Of a DNA stretch of 64,000 nt, positions 17,068 through 29,900 are shown piece after piece. The notes under the pieces are model-generated. The model made no database searches. It was given only the letters and a program-made list of their open reading frames with translations, and was not told the origin of the DNA. This DNA comes from Winogradskyella undariae (GTDB lineage Bacteria; Bacteroidota; Bacteroidia; Flavobacteriales; Flavobacteriaceae), in assembly GCF_013285155.1 (NCBI RefSeq), contig NZ_JABTEL010000015.1, positions 16,065-80,064 of the forward strand, written 5' to 3'. Position 1 is the stretch's first letter, and each line of letters opens with the position of its first letter. Made by a program: the position numbers and the translations under genes.

Positions 17068-20000
17068 ATGTCAAGATATTTACCACCTCTTTCAGTTTTA
17101 ATTTCTTTAGATAAACTACCATCAAATTTGGGGTTTATTGAAAGTGGATTGGATACTGTATTTTCTCAACTCTATTTTAGAGACTTCTATTCAAAAAAAA
17201 GCTACTATAGTGAAGAGGCACATTACAATATAAAAATTGTTAGTAAAACTAGATTAGCATTAAACCTTGGTGGTGATGATGGATTTGCTTTAGTGCTAAA
17301 TCCTAGCTTTGTAGATGGAGAAACGTCAGATTTCCCTATGTATATTACTTACAGTTGGCCACTATTAAAATATATTAATGGCTTTGATATAAGCAGCTTT
17401 GATTTTTCATTTTCATCAATCTTCTATTTACTTCTTGATATAGGTGATATAGATGAAAATCAACTTTTTAATAGTGTGATAGATACATTTTATCCAGATT
17501 ATAGTGAAGATGGCACTGAAGAACCACTTCAGAAATTTGTTGATGATTTTAATGCTAATAACAATCCTCCAACACCATTAGTGTTTAATGAGCTAAATGG
17601 TCAAATTGAAATTATAGAAGATTTAATATTGCAACTGTCTTCTAATGGAAATGACTATAGTGTTTTTGAATTCATTTTGAATGATTACTTTTTAGCAGAT
17701 GATGATTTTGGATCCATTGGTTATAAAATAGAACGAATCTTTTATTCATTTTTCGGACAATTTAATGTTGATAACCTATCTCATTTCCTATTACCGAAAT
17801 TCTATGCGTCTCTTACCAATTTGTTTTTAGCGCTCGAATTTCCAAGAACATGGTTACAACCAATTAATCCTGCAACATTAGAAGTTGTTGAAGATGAGTC
17901 TATTAAATCTATGATAACGTATAATGCTGGTAGTTTAGCATTTAGTTCTGAATATGGTTTTGAATTCAATCAATTAGATTCATTTAATTTAACACCATCT
18001 CAAATAGGTAATACAGGTCTTATAATAGAAATCCAAAACCTAAAGTTTGATTTCCGAACAGACAAAAACGTACCAGAAGCAACAGCAGATGGAAGACCAG
18101 ATACATTTAAGGGAGTTTATGTTGAATATGCTGCTATTACGTTACCACCAACATGGTTTAATGATGATGAAGTTGTAGGCGGTATTACCGCAAAAGTAGC
18201 TGGTTACAACATGCTAATAGGTACTGGTGGTGTTTCTGGAACTGTAGCTTTAGAAACCCAAACGTTTAGAAATACAGATGGTACAATACTTAATTATTAC
18301 CAAGACTATTTTGAATTTGTCTATCCGATAAAAACCACACATAATGATGCAGAAAACCTAGTAGTTACACCAATTAATAATCATACAGAATTAAAAAGCC
18401 AATTAGAGACACATAACGCTACGCAGTTTGTATTTCCATTGAGCCTTACTAAAGTTGGAGAAACGGAACCAACAATTTTTGAAAATGTATCAGATTATTA
18501 TTCCTATTTAAATATACTTTACGATGATAGCGATGAAAATAATAGACCACGTTTAAGTAAGCGCATTGGCGACAACGGTTTCGAGATTTGGTTTACAAGT
18601 TTCGATATGACGTTTCAGCAAGGTCATATTGTAGAGTCCAACATTCAAGGAGGTTTAAAAATTCCTAAGCTAAAAGATTCAACTGGTGAAATTGCTAATA
18701 TTGATATTTTTGGTCATATAGATGATGATGGCGGTTTTAATGTTACGGCATCAGAACAAGATGGCTTTCGACCTATAATTATACCAGAAGTTTTAAATAT
18801 TCAGGTTAATTCTTTAGAAGTGGGTAGGGAAAGTAGTGACGATCCATTTTATATTGGTACAGCCTGTGATATTACATTCACTAATGAAGTTATCAAAAAG
18901 TTTATAGGAGACCAATCAATAAAAATAGAACGACTACGTATTTATAGCGATGGTAGTTTTGAAATTGTTGGAGGTGCGATTTCTGTGCCAACCAACTTTA
19001 CATTAAAACTTGGACCAGTAGAGGTTTCTATTACTGGTATCAATTTTGGTTCTTTTCAAGAAGAGCACAATGGCGTAATGCGTCGCTATAATTATTTTGG
19101 ATTTGATGGTGGCATTAGTTTAGGGAATATTGGTGTAGAGGCACGTGGAGAAGGTGTAAAATATTTTTATACGGTAGATAATGGACCAGCAGTAGGCAAT
19201 GAAGGAGATGCAGGCTACCAAGCAGCAAAAGAAGCTCATTCTTACATTAGAATAGAAACTATAGAAGTAGATTTAACCATTCCTGGCAATGCAACAGCAT
19301 CTGCTGCAACAGCAATTATTAAAGGTTGGTTATCCATTAACGAAGTAGAATACGCAGGTGGTGTATCACTTAAATTACCAAAACTTAAAATGGCAGGTGG
19401 TGCAGATATGCGCTTACAACCAAAACCACCAGCATTTTTAATAGATGCCTATTTAGATATTCCTATACCAATTCCATTAGCATCCACAGGATTAGGGATT
19501 ACAGGGTTTAGAGGTATAGCAGGTTTTAGGTATGTCGCTGAAAAAGAAGCTGTTGGTTTACATTCTCATGATGATAAGTGGTATGATTATTACACACATC
19601 CCGAGCGTGGTATTAATGTTAATAAATTTAATGGACCAGACAAATCAGAAAATGCAACAAATGCATTTAGTATAGGTGCAGGTGTTACTATTGCGACTAT
19701 GGGAGCCAGCGATGTTATATCGCTAAGAGTAATGGTGTTATTGTCTATTCCAAGTATGTTAATGATTGATGGGAGAGCAAGTATTCTAAGTAAAGAATGG
19801 GGATTAGACGATACAGGAGAGCCACCGTTTTTTGCTTATATGATTTTAGCCGAAAACGGTATAGAGATTGGTGCAGGTGTTGATTTTAAATTACCACAAG
19901 ATAGCGGTGAAATTATAGACCTCCATGTGTATATGCAAGCTGGGTATTTTTGGGATAATCCTTCAGGATGGTTTCTCAATATGGGAACTCGTGAAGATCC

Positions 20001-23000
20001 AATAACAGCGAAGGTATTAACCCTTGTGGAGATGGAGAGCTTTTTAATGCTGTCTGCAAGTGGTATCGAAGCAGGTGCTAGGATTTCATTTGATATTGAA
20101 GAACGTTTTGGACCTATTGGCGTTAAAGCGTGGCTATTAGCTGAAGTTGGTGGTTTCATTAGTTTTGAAAGACCACAAATAGGTGGTTTTATGACCGTTG
20201 ATGCTGGTGCTAAAGTTGATTTATTTGGAATTATTACGGTAGGAGTATCCTTCTTTGTGCACTTTGCAGCAGAAGCAGCAAAACCATTTTTAATATATGC
20301 CGAGATTAGAGTATGTGGTCGCATTAAAATAGCTTTCATTAAGATTAAAGTATGTGCTACCGTTAAAATGAAATGGGAGAAGAGTAGAGAAGTTGATACT
20401 AAAACTATCCCAGCTATAGCAGAAGCGTTAAGAGATCAAGCGGTGAAAGGTATAAATATGCTTACTGGAGAGAGTTTTGAACTCATTAATTTTGGAGAAG
20501 AGCCACCTGCTACTACTGATTTATTAGATGGTGCAATTATACCTTTAGATACTTATATAGATATCAAATTTGATAAAGCAGTATTACCTGGTGAAATATC
20601 TGAAATTATTGGGAGCTATAACAACCCACCAGAAAATTACGAGGATTTAATTCCACCAGTAAAAGTGATTAAAGGTAATGAATTACGACAAGTAAAACAC
20701 CGCTATCAGATCACTAACATAAGCATTATGGCCGCTAATGAAGAAGGAAATGCTTGGGAGCCATATCATCCTTATGAAGCGATTATTAATGCAGAAACAG
20801 CTCCAGTAGGATTGGATCTTTCTAATTTACGTATAGGTCATTGGCAAAAATCGAGTAAAGAATATAATGCGATAAGAATTTTAGCAACGTCTCCTTTTTC
20901 TTATGCAGAACAAGGGGAGCCAGGTTGGTTTATTCCAGAACAATTAGGTTTAACAAATGCCACATTTTTCTGTGAAGGAGAAGAAAGAACAGCCCAATGT
21001 GCTAATTGGTTAAATATACCATTAAACACTAGTTATAATACCGTTAATCATTTCCCATATTTCCATTCCCATCAAGATTTGTTCTTTGATATATCTCAAG
21101 GGGAGTCATCAAATGTCAATGGTATCGAAATGAGTTCGGTTGCTACTGTAGTTAATGACGCTAATACTTTTGGTTTTAGTCAATCCTTACAGTTTCCTAA
21201 TTCGAGTACTTTAGAGTTTAAATTCCCACAGCCCTCCGTTGAAATTTCGTTTAAAATAAGTACTAATGCTCAATCAGTTGAAGTGACTTATTATAAATCT
21301 TTTCTTCCTGAAGGTGGCTATTTAATCGAATATGAAGTGGTTGAATCAATTACCTATTCTCAGTCCCAATTATCTAATAATAATGATGGAGTCACATATA
21401 TTAACGAAGAGATGATCCCTATAAGTAAAATAGAGATTAAACCAGTTTTAGGTGCTATACAAGCTGATATAGATGGTATCTATGAACAAATAGAGCAGCT
21501 GTTTAATGACACCTATGAACAATTAGGTAGTGGCACTCCCGAGGGTGCAAATGTAGAGGTGCCATTGGATGCAGCAAACTATTTTCATTTATTAAATCAG
21601 TTAGAAACGATACAACACCAAAGTTGTGTGCCTGTAGAAGGGGATTGTAAAAAAGATGAAAAAATATGTGGGCTATACGATCTCTTATTTGAAATTTTTA
21701 AAAGAAGTTTTCCTGAACAAATAGATTCTAGGGATGAAATCAGGGATTTTATATCTCAGTATAAATTATTTGTAGAAAACATACATAGTGGTCTCCCCCA
21801 AGAATTTATAGAAGCTAATCTCCAACCAACATTAAACGAATACAGTACACTTTTAGAAGCTATTTCAGAAAATCCAGATGTAGATAGATATTATCAAATG
21901 CGAGAAAAAGCAGAGATTATTATTAACAAACTGAATGTTTTAGGTAATTGTGATTGTTCTCAAAATAATGTTGATTGTGACGAGGATGATATACTTTGTA
22001 ATTATTATGAGGCCTTAAATACTGTTTATACAGATTGTATTCAACCTGCATCTACTATTAATGAGGTCCAAAGTAATCTTAGTTGTATCGGTACTATTAT
22101 TGAGAGTGTAAAAACTTTTGATACGGAATATCAACACCCTACTATTAGTGCTATGGATATTGAAGATTATCTTGCTCAAAATCTTACATATTTATCTAAT
22201 ACCTATGCTACATTAATAAGTTATTTTGAAGGGAATAGTGATTTAACAGAGTCACAAGCCTTAACGCTTTACAATAACGTTGCTGTTATATATACACAAG
22301 TAATCGTTTCCCTGATAAGTCAATTAGGAAATTGTAATTGTGAAGATCAAGCGAATGAACCGCAATTAAGGTGCAATACACTTTTACACTCAATTTGTTG
22401 GAAATCTGTAGAAGATTGGACTTATAACCTAAATATACCAGACCAAGCTGCGATACAACTAGATTATGAGGCCATGGTTGCAGGTATTAATCAAGTAGTT
22501 GATCCAATTTGGAGACCAAATACAAGGTATTACATCGCGTTTGAAGTCAAGGATATTGTAAATGATGATGAAAGTCTAGAAACGTTTAAATATCATTATG
22601 GATTTAAAACTGCAGGTACCATTGGTCATTATCATAATGCACCAAATGTTGTCTATGGAAATCAGTACGATACGAGTACTAATGAAATAATTAATAGAGA
22701 TGAGAATGGTAAGTTAACCAACCCAGATCAATATGCTTTAACATCAATAGAGCAATATATAGACTATAGACGTTCATATCCAAATGCTGATGGTAATTTA
22801 CTTCAGTCAAAACCATTATTTTACAGTCAAGATTATGCCAAATTATTATTGTTCTATATAAAGCCTTACGTAGCGCATATGTTGAAAGACATTTGGAATG
22901 GTTACGGAACAGAAGATGTTGATGGAAATTATCATTTACCGACAATTACTAACACAAATGGATTGCAAGCATTAAAAGTATTCATTCAAGATCCTGTGAC

Positions 23001-23910
23001 AAATATTCTTATGGAGCACCCAATGCCACCAGAAGTCATTGTGGATAACATTCCTCAAACTGTTGAGCAATGGGATGTTGATACTGCTCCGCCGATGCCC
23101 TTAATGCTTCAGTATATGCAACATTTTGTAGAGGCTCAAGGAGGTAACTGTAATTTTAATCCTGGTGAAGTTATAAAACCGGCAAGTCAATACACAACTG
23201 TTAATTTACACAACTTAAAGCCACGTAAAATGTACACGGCTATTTTCACAAATACATTTGAAGACGTCACAAAACAGATTCATAATTATGTTTTCCAAAC
23301 CTCACGTTATTTGAATTTTGATGAGCAGATAAACAGTTATGTTCTAGAAGCAGATGAGAATGGGATTCCAACAACCCAAGCATTGTTTAATGTCAATCTT
23401 GACCTTACAAGTCTGATAATTGATGATGTGTTTGCTATAGTTGGAGGCCAAAATACTACTAATGATGATTTAGAATCTCAATACATTGATTATTTAGATC
23501 GAGTGTTAGTTGGGGTATTACGAATGCCTCCATTAGACCCACCAGTTACTACAGAATTTAATGTAATAAGAAATCAAAATAATAATGAAGCTATTGGGTT
23601 ATTAATAAGGAATCCTGAACCATTTAATGATCCTAAAATTCCGTTAGAAATTATTAGAGGTATTGATAATTCTCAAGCTATTGAAGAGCAAGGTACTATT
23701 GCGGTTGCGTTAAATGAGTCTCAGAGGGATTTGGCATATACAGTTCTATATTCAAAAGATTATTCTCAAGCATTAATTATGCATTCGAGTAAAAAATTAA
23801 CAACTGATAGTTTGGATATTCGCTTTCAATATAAGCTGTGGGATGGAAATAAATATGATATTGTTGATCCTCCTGTTACTGTGAATTTAATATTAAACCC
23901 TGAAAACTAA
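17068..23910 (+). CDS. Giant protein 1 (2280 aa), beta-sheet-rich, with Cys-containing helical repeats
   Basis: A 2280-residue protein without a signal peptide. Residues about 300-1130 are long amphipathic beta strands with alternating hydrophobic and Gly residues (for example IGVKAWLLAEVGGFISF and GGFMTVDAGAKVDLFGI). This recalls the large DUF6603-type beta-rich proteins, though the match is uncertain. Residues about 1515-1755 hold two helical repeats of roughly 125 residues, each opening with a C-x(4-5)-D-x(2)-C motif and closing with LGNCDC or LGNCNC. The C-terminal 500 residues are again beta-rich. It sits 14 bases after the lipoprotein gene and 8 before giant protein 2. It may be a long scaffold or conduit; no enzymatic motif is visible. 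Confidence 0.6.
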   Translation: MSRYLPPLSVLISLDKLPSNLGFIESGLDTVFSQLYFRDFYSKKSYYSEEAHYNIKIVSKTRLALNLGGDDGFALVLNPSFVDGETSDFPMYITYSWPLLKYINGFDISSFDFSFSSIFYLLLDIGDIDENQLFNSVIDTFYPDYSEDGTEEPLQKFVDDFNANNNPPTPLVFNELNGQIEIIEDLILQLSSNGNDYSVFEFILNDYFLADDDFGSIGYKIERIFYSFFGQFNVDNLSHFLLPKFYASLTNLFLALEFPRTWLQPINPATLEVVEDESIKSMITYNAGSLAFSSEYGFEFNQLDSFNLTPSQIGNTGLIIEIQNLKFDFRTDKNVPEATADGRPDTFKGVYVEYAAITLPPTWFNDDEVVGGITAKVAGYNMLIGTGGVSGTVALETQTFRNTDGTILNYYQDYFEFVYPIKTTHNDAENLVVTPINNHTELKSQLETHNATQFVFPLSLTKVGETEPTIFENVSDYYSYLNILYDDSDENNRPRLSKRIGDNGFEIWFTSFDMTFQQGHIVESNIQGGLKIPKLKDSTGEIANIDIFGHIDDDGGFNVTASEQDGFRPIIIPEVLNIQVNSLEVGRESSDDPFYIGTACDITFTNEVIKKFIGDQSIKIERLRIYSDGSFEIVGGAISVPTNFTLKLGPVEVSITGINFGSFQEEHNGVMRRYNYFGFDGGISLGNIGVEARGEGVKYFYTVDNGPAVGNEGDAGYQAAKEAHSYIRIETIEVDLTIPGNATASAATAIIKGWLSINEVEYAGGVSLKLPKLKMAGGADMRLQPKPPAFLIDAYLDIPIPIPLASTGLGITGFRGIAGFRYVAEKEAVGLHSHDDKWYDYYTHPERGINVNKFNGPDKSENATNAFSIGAGVTIATMGASDVISLRVMVLLSIPSMLMIDGRASILSKEWGLDDTGEPPFFAYMILAENGIEIGAGVDFKLPQDSGEIIDLHVYMQAGYFWDNPSGWFLNMGTREDPITAKVLTLVEMESFLMLSASGIEAGARISFDIEERFGPIGVKAWLLAEVGGFISFERPQIGGFMTVDAGAKVDLFGIITVGVSFFVHFAAEAAKPFLIYAEIRVCGRIKIAFIKIKVCATVKMKWEKSREVDTKTIPAIAEALRDQAVKGINMLTGESFELINFGEEPPATTDLLDGAIIPLDTYIDIKFDKAVLPGEISEIIGSYNNPPENYEDLIPPVKVIKGNELRQVKHRYQITNISIMAANEEGNAWEPYHPYEAIINAETAPVGLDLSNLRIGHWQKSSKEYNAIRILATSPFSYAEQGEPGWFIPEQLGLTNATFFCEGEERTAQCANWLNIPLNTSYNTVNHFPYFHSHQDLFFDISQGESSNVNGIEMSSVATVVNDANTFGFSQSLQFPNSSTLEFKFPQPSVEISFKISTNAQSVEVTYYKSFLPEGGYLIEYEVVESITYSQSQLSNNNDGVTYINEEMIPISKIEIKPVLGAIQADIDGIYEQIEQLFNDTYEQLGSGTPEGANVEVPLDAANYFHLLNQLETIQHQSCVPVEGDCKKDEKICGLYDLLFEIFKRSFPEQIDSRDEIRDFISQYKLFVENIHSGLPQEFIEANLQPTLNEYSTLLEAISENPDVDRYYQMREKAEIIINKLNVLGNCDCSQNNVDCDEDDILCNYYEALNTVYTDCIQPASTINEVQSNLSCIGTIIESVKTFDTEYQHPTISAMDIEDYLAQNLTYLSNTYATLISYFEGNSDLTESQALTLYNNVAVIYTQVIVSLISQLGNCNCEDQANEPQLRCNTLLHSICWKSVEDWTYNLNIPDQAAIQLDYEAMVAGINQVVDPIWRPNTRYYIAFEVKDIVNDDESLETFKYHYGFKTAGTIGHYHNAPNVVYGNQYDTSTNEIINRDENGKLTNPDQYALTSIEQYIDYRRSYPNADGNLLQSKPLFYSQDYAKLLLFYIKPYVAHMLKDIWNGYGTEDVDGNYHLPTITNTNGLQALKVFIQDPVTNILMEHPMPPEVIVDNIPQTVEQWDVDTAPPMPLMLQYMQHFVEAQGGNCNFNPGEVIKPASQYTTVNLHNLKPRKMYTAIFTNTFEDVTKQIHNYVFQTSRYLNFDEQINSYVLEADENGIPTTQALFNVNLDLTSLIIDDVFAIVGGQNTTNDDLESQYIDYLDRVLVGVLRMPPLDPPVTTEFNVIRNQNNNEAIGLLIRNPEPFNDPKIPLEIIRGIDNSQAIEEQGTIAVALNESQRDLAYTVLYSKDYSQALIMHSSKKLTTDSLDIRFQYKLWDGNKYDIVDPPVTVNLILNPEN

Positions 23911-23918
23911 AAGTCCAA

Positions 23919-26900
23919 ATGACATTTATAAATAGATATAGTAGAGATAAAGTAGAAAATCGATACGCTTTCAGTAAGGAGTTTATTGAAAACGGAAAAA
24001 GGTTTGTTTTAGCAATTGGTACAGACTCTGAACAAAAAGGTTTGGTTACATGCATTGATAGTATTACTGGAGATGCTATCTGGGAAAATGTATATTGGCA
24101 AAAAGGTGTAGATCAAAATTCGTTCAAGCAAATAATTCAAATTAATAGCGATAAGTTAGATAAAGGTGCTTTCCAATATATTATTTTAGTGCAAGACTCT
24201 ACTAATGTTTTCTTTGTTAGTATTGACGTGTTAGGTAATATTCTTTGGTCAAAACAAGGCAATTTTAAATTTGATGGTAATTATGAACTCTTTCTAGAAC
24301 CACTAAAAGATTTATCTGGCTTTTATTTTGCATTTTCAAAATTAGGTGCTGTAACAGCTTCCAATATTGCAGATAATTATATTGGAATTTTCGATAAAGT
24401 CGGAAATTTATTGAAAGGGAAATCTATTGATATTGATAAAGAAAATGATTTTTTGTTAACGAGTTTAACAGCTAATAAAGATGGAGTTATTCTTGCAGGT
24501 AGTATCAAAAAAGAAAAAATAGGACATCAGAATGCTATAATTATAGATTTAAATAATGATTTGAAACAATTACCTAGAACTGTATTTGTTACTAACCCTG
24601 ATATTTATATTTCCGATATTCTAGATTTGGACGGTAAAATTTTAATTTCAGGTTACGCTAAAAAGCAAAATAGTCTATACATTTCATTGATTGATAATTT
24701 GACTTCATTAACAATTAAAAAATTTCAATCACAAGAGGTATATACAAATGGACTGATGTCTAGTAAGAATGGGTTTTATGTGCTTGGAATTTCCTCATCA
24801 AGTTCAGGTGATGTTTTATATCATTTTGATGAGAGTCTTACACTTAATTGGGTAAAATCTTTTGATGCAGATGGAACTACTCAGGTGAATTCTATTAATA
24901 ATAATATAGAAACTCAACAAATTAACTGTGTCATCTATAACCGCTCTATCCAAACCTCTATTTGCTTAACCAATGAAGCTTTGGATAGCTGCCTAACAAA
25001 AGTGCTAAAAACACCAATCACTGTAAATGAAAAAAATGATTTAAAGAAGATTGATATTATTTTAGAAGATACCAACTATGAAATTATTAATACGGAACCA
25101 AGTAAGAATGGAATAGAATCAAATAAAATAGAGTATTGTCCTACTACAATTGTAGATTTAAAAAAGAGTGAAATTATCGCTAATCCAGATTGTATTTTAC
25201 CTTCTGGAGGTCAATCTACTGTAAATGTGCAGTTAATTGATCTAAATGGTAATTTGGTTACCAATGGAAGTAATACAGTTTTAATTAGTACCTCCTTGGG
25301 TAATATTAGTGCTACTACTAATAATAATGATGGCACCTATTCTGCGATTTTAATGGCTACAGGTATCGGTATAGCAACATTAAGCTTTAATGTAAATGGT
25401 AATAGTGCAGCACAAACAGCTAATGTAACAATTTCTAAAAATTGTGATGATAATAATGGTGATGTAGATTTAGGTGTCAGTACTATTTATGCCAATCCGA
25501 CTCAAATACTGGCAAATGGGATTTCCACTTCTACGATTACTGTTAACTTATTGGATAGTAACGGAAATCCAGTGACTACTAACCAAACGGTGACTATTGT
25601 ATTTGCCAATGGTAATAATTATTCGGCTATTTTTGTAAGTAATGGGCAAGATGAAGGTGGTGGTGTGTACACTGCTGTTTTACAATCATCAAGCAATAAT
25701 CAAGAAAACGTTATTCTTAGTTTTAAAGTTGGATCTAACGAAGCTATTGGAAACACTGCAACAGTTGATATATATAAACGCTTTTTTATAAGTCCAACTA
25801 GTAGGTTGCAATCTACAAATTTATATATGCAAGCTGCTGGTTCAAAGGGGAATGACGGAAGTCTTAGTGGTATGCACTTAAGATGGATTCTTAAAGGTTA
25901 TTTAGGAAATACGCATTTACCAAAAGGTAATCATGCGACTAACAATAATAATTTCAATAAGACGGATGATTTTGTGCGAATCTACAGAGCTCTTTATGTG
26001 CCTCAATATTTAGACTTAGATTTTCAGGAAGCTAGTCCTAACGTAGTTGATAATAACAATCAGCTTTGGATATACCATATTAGCGGAAATCCATTTTATG
26101 TATATTTTAAGAATTTGCAAAAATATAACGAAGTTAAAGCATCTATTAATCCATTAACTTCAAGTTATAGTTTTATACAGGCTTATGGAAAAGAACTTAT
26201 TGAAATAGATCATAAAACAACGCTGTCTTTTGCGGTTGAGTTAGAACCTTCTTCTCCTTCAACCATTATTGAGGCAGAAACTTTAAGTGTAGAAAATAAT
26301 AACTTAAGTGCAATAAAATATCTGACAGCAAGAAGAACCTTTACTGGTACAGGGCGTTTTGTTGAAGAAAATATTAGAACTATTAGATTTAAAACAAAAT
26401 CTAATAATATAAAGAGAATAAGATTTGAGTTGTATGCAGATTCTTTAGAATATTACACATCACAAGATAAATGGACTTCATTAGGAGCTTATGCTTTAAC
26501 AACAAGTGATAGTGAAGCAATAAATAGATTAGAAGATCTATCAGGTTCAGCACCAATTAATGGGCACTGGCCAAGATTTAATGATGGAGAAACCGTTAAT
26601 AAAGCTAATTACTTAGATAGATGGAATGGACAAGAAGTAGAATCATATGTGCTTGATCCTGAGTATTTCGAATATTATGATCGACGTTTAAAAACAGTTG
26701 TTAGACGTTTTATTGAGATAAGTGATGACGACCCTAATAACCCTATTGCAGAAGAAGCCATTCCTTTCAGTGATATTTTACCAGAAGGGGTTGAGCAAGA
26801 AGATGACATGCAAAATATTTCTAATTTAACTTTAATTCAATTGGCTTCAATGGATTTTCATTTGGCTAGAATATTAGGTTTAGGACATATAGATCGCGCA

Positions 26901-29900
26901 ATAAATCTTAGCCAAATTGAAGAGAAATATATCTATGTAGCGGAGTATTTTACAATAAGTGATCTTTCAAATGGTCAAACTAATAATGATGAAATACAAC
27001 ACTTATACCTGTCTCTCCCAACAGCTATGGTAAATGAAAGATTACCAATGCCTGTGAATTTGTTAGAACCTATTTTAGGTACTACCAATTCAGATAATAA
27101 TATATCAAACTTATTAGATGAAGAAGGGTATTTATATGATGGCAAACAGCGTTTTATTAGTCTGATTAATGAGGAACTTTTGGACAGTCAAACCAACGTA
27201 GCTTTCTACGAAACTGAAAATCAATTTAGTACTTCTGAGTTTACAGAACCAGTTTATGCTGGTATAGAGTATAAGCGCTTTGAATTAGGAAACCCTGATG
27301 CTGCTAGTTGGAGAAAACCAGAACTTTCTAACAATTCTGAGTTTTATAATTATTCAACTGATGATCCTTTAACTTCAGCGAGTTATGAAACTGTACCTTT
27401 AATGTTACCAGATGCTAATGAAACCTTATTTCTTCATAGAGAAAGAGAGGAAGGCTGGCATCGCTATGGCTCGTACGGAATAAATTGGTTTGGTAGATCA
27501 CAAATGAGTACTGTTTTTTGGGATTTAGAAACCCTTTTTAAGCCTCAAAATAGACTATTGCCTCCAAGTAATATTAAGGCTTGTTTGGTAGTTGAAGAAA
27601 GTCCTTTGATGTTAACCTCTGCAAATGAACAGGAAATGCATAATACTTTAGTCGAAGCTGAAGCTATAGATAAAACCTTAATTAGACTGACTTTCGATCA
27701 TCATATAAATCAAGATAGACTTGTTTATCAAATTAATGATGAATCTATGGGTGGTTATTCTGATCCAGTAGAAGATAAAGATTCAATATTTAAAGATAGT
27801 CGGGAGGTTTTTGCGGATAAAATTAATCTTTTCTTTAGAAATAGACCACCAGCGACAGTTGCAGGAAAGATAAAATCTATACAAGAACACACTAATAATG
27901 CTTTAGCAGTAATCAGAACAGAATCCTATGTTTTAAATAGTACAGGAGAAACGATCAACCCTAATATTGAAACGAGTCAATTATCACATTATGTGGGAAG
28001 TATTTTTATGTTTAACACTATTAAATATATTGTTCATGAAGTAATAGAATCTAATATTTCTGGAGAAGGTCCAATTTTTAATGTTTACAAACAATTAGTG
28101 TCAGAAGCGATGTTGAATGGTACTGATCCTGACCCAACATTACCCTTAGCTTTGCCAGTATTCAATGGTATTACTATGTTTAATGCGGTTGAAAACATGC
28201 TGACTGATAGTAATTGGCAAGTAGGCTCATCGACGGCAATTAATAAATTAGATTTTCAAATTGATATAGGTTATGATTCTTTAAGTGATATCCATAGAGA
28301 AATACTTGAAGAAGAAAGTATTAGTGGTGTCCCTGAGCAGATTCTTGAAAAATCTAGAGGTATATGGTGGGATGCAGCAATCATTACTGAAGAATTAAGA
28401 TTGCAAACTAAATTACCAGAAGAATTTGATAATGAGGGCAATGTCATTACTGAAATGCGGCATGTTGGAATGTATAAGATTACATTTCCTGGATATGATT
28501 TAGCCCATCATCCACAATATATGTCCCATAATGTAGATTGGTATCAAGGAATTGTAAGGATACATACCCAAAATAATCCTACTAAAAAACGTAAAATTTT
28601 AGAAGTTGTTAAAATAGAAAATATCGGTGTTGGTGAAGACTTGGTGATTTATGCTATAGATCCGCAATATCCTGTAAATGTCGCTGATGTTAATTTAGTC
28701 GATGGATTTGATCCAATTTTAATTGGAGAACAAGAGGTAAACTTTTATCCAGGTTATAGATTATATTTATATCATGATGTAGCACACCATTTAACAGAGG
28801 ATGCTATTTTACCAAGCGCAGGTGAAGGGTTGAAATATTCAATTTTTGGATTACAAACAGAAGACCCATCGCATCCTGATGATGCTGTAAATAGCAATGG
28901 ATGGTATAGATCTAAAATTAGTCAACCAGCACAGTTTTTCGCGCAAGAAATTATTAGACCTCAAACACCACTAATGTCTAACGGTGAAGAATTTGTATAT
29001 GCAACAAGACCTGATACCTTTGGTAAGTCTACTTTTACATTAAAACCAGGATTTACGCACATACCACATGGTGTTCAATTTTACAGAAGTAATGATGATG
29101 CAATTTTAAATGCATTGTATAATTCTGCTACCGTGTTAAAAATTAAAGCAAAATTAAAGGAAGATATTGACCCGAAATTTCACTTGGTTAAACGCTGGCA
29201 AAATTTACTTGGCTTTGATTTTGAGTATGACGAAACATTTCAAACAGATAATGAATTCTTTGAATACCCTGAAAATGAAGACGGCTATCGTTTTCCTAAT
29301 CCAGATAAATACCAACTATATAAATCTATAAATGATATTTTAGAATATAGAAACAATAATTATGGCACAAGCTATGATTTATATGACTTAGGTGATCCAG
29401 ATAATGACACCATTAATGGGGATATTGGGACATTAAGTTTAACAGAAATTGTTATCCCATCACTAGAATTAGAAGGAATTGATGATTCTGTTACATTTAA
29501 AGATTATATAAAATCGGTAATCTTCAATGTGTTTACTCCATTGACAGAGATTCCGATAGTATATGATAATATTAATGAGTCTAATTATCAACCAATACCT
29601 AAAAAACAGGTTGTTCGTGATGATAATGGCACATTGTTGTCACCTACAGATTCTAAGTTTGATATGGCACCAATGGCAAAACTAATGTCTCAAGAAACCA
29701 TTCAAGATTTGCAAGCAGAATTTCCTAATATGGAGACTGGAGTGTTGTTTACAGATTTTAATCTAGATGGCACTTCTGATAATCTTTACTTCTATGCCAT
29801 TAGGGAAATGGGTAACACCATGCAATTAGGAGATTACAGTCCAATATTAGGGCCTATTAAGCTGGTTAATACTAAACCACCGCAAACTCCAGAAATTAAA

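Noticed and set aside
19836..20339. 167-residue antisense frame within giant protein 1
   Set aside because: It lies wholly opposite a long coding frame and is Ser/Pro/Ile-rich in the way expected of a complementary-strand shadow; no domain is visible.
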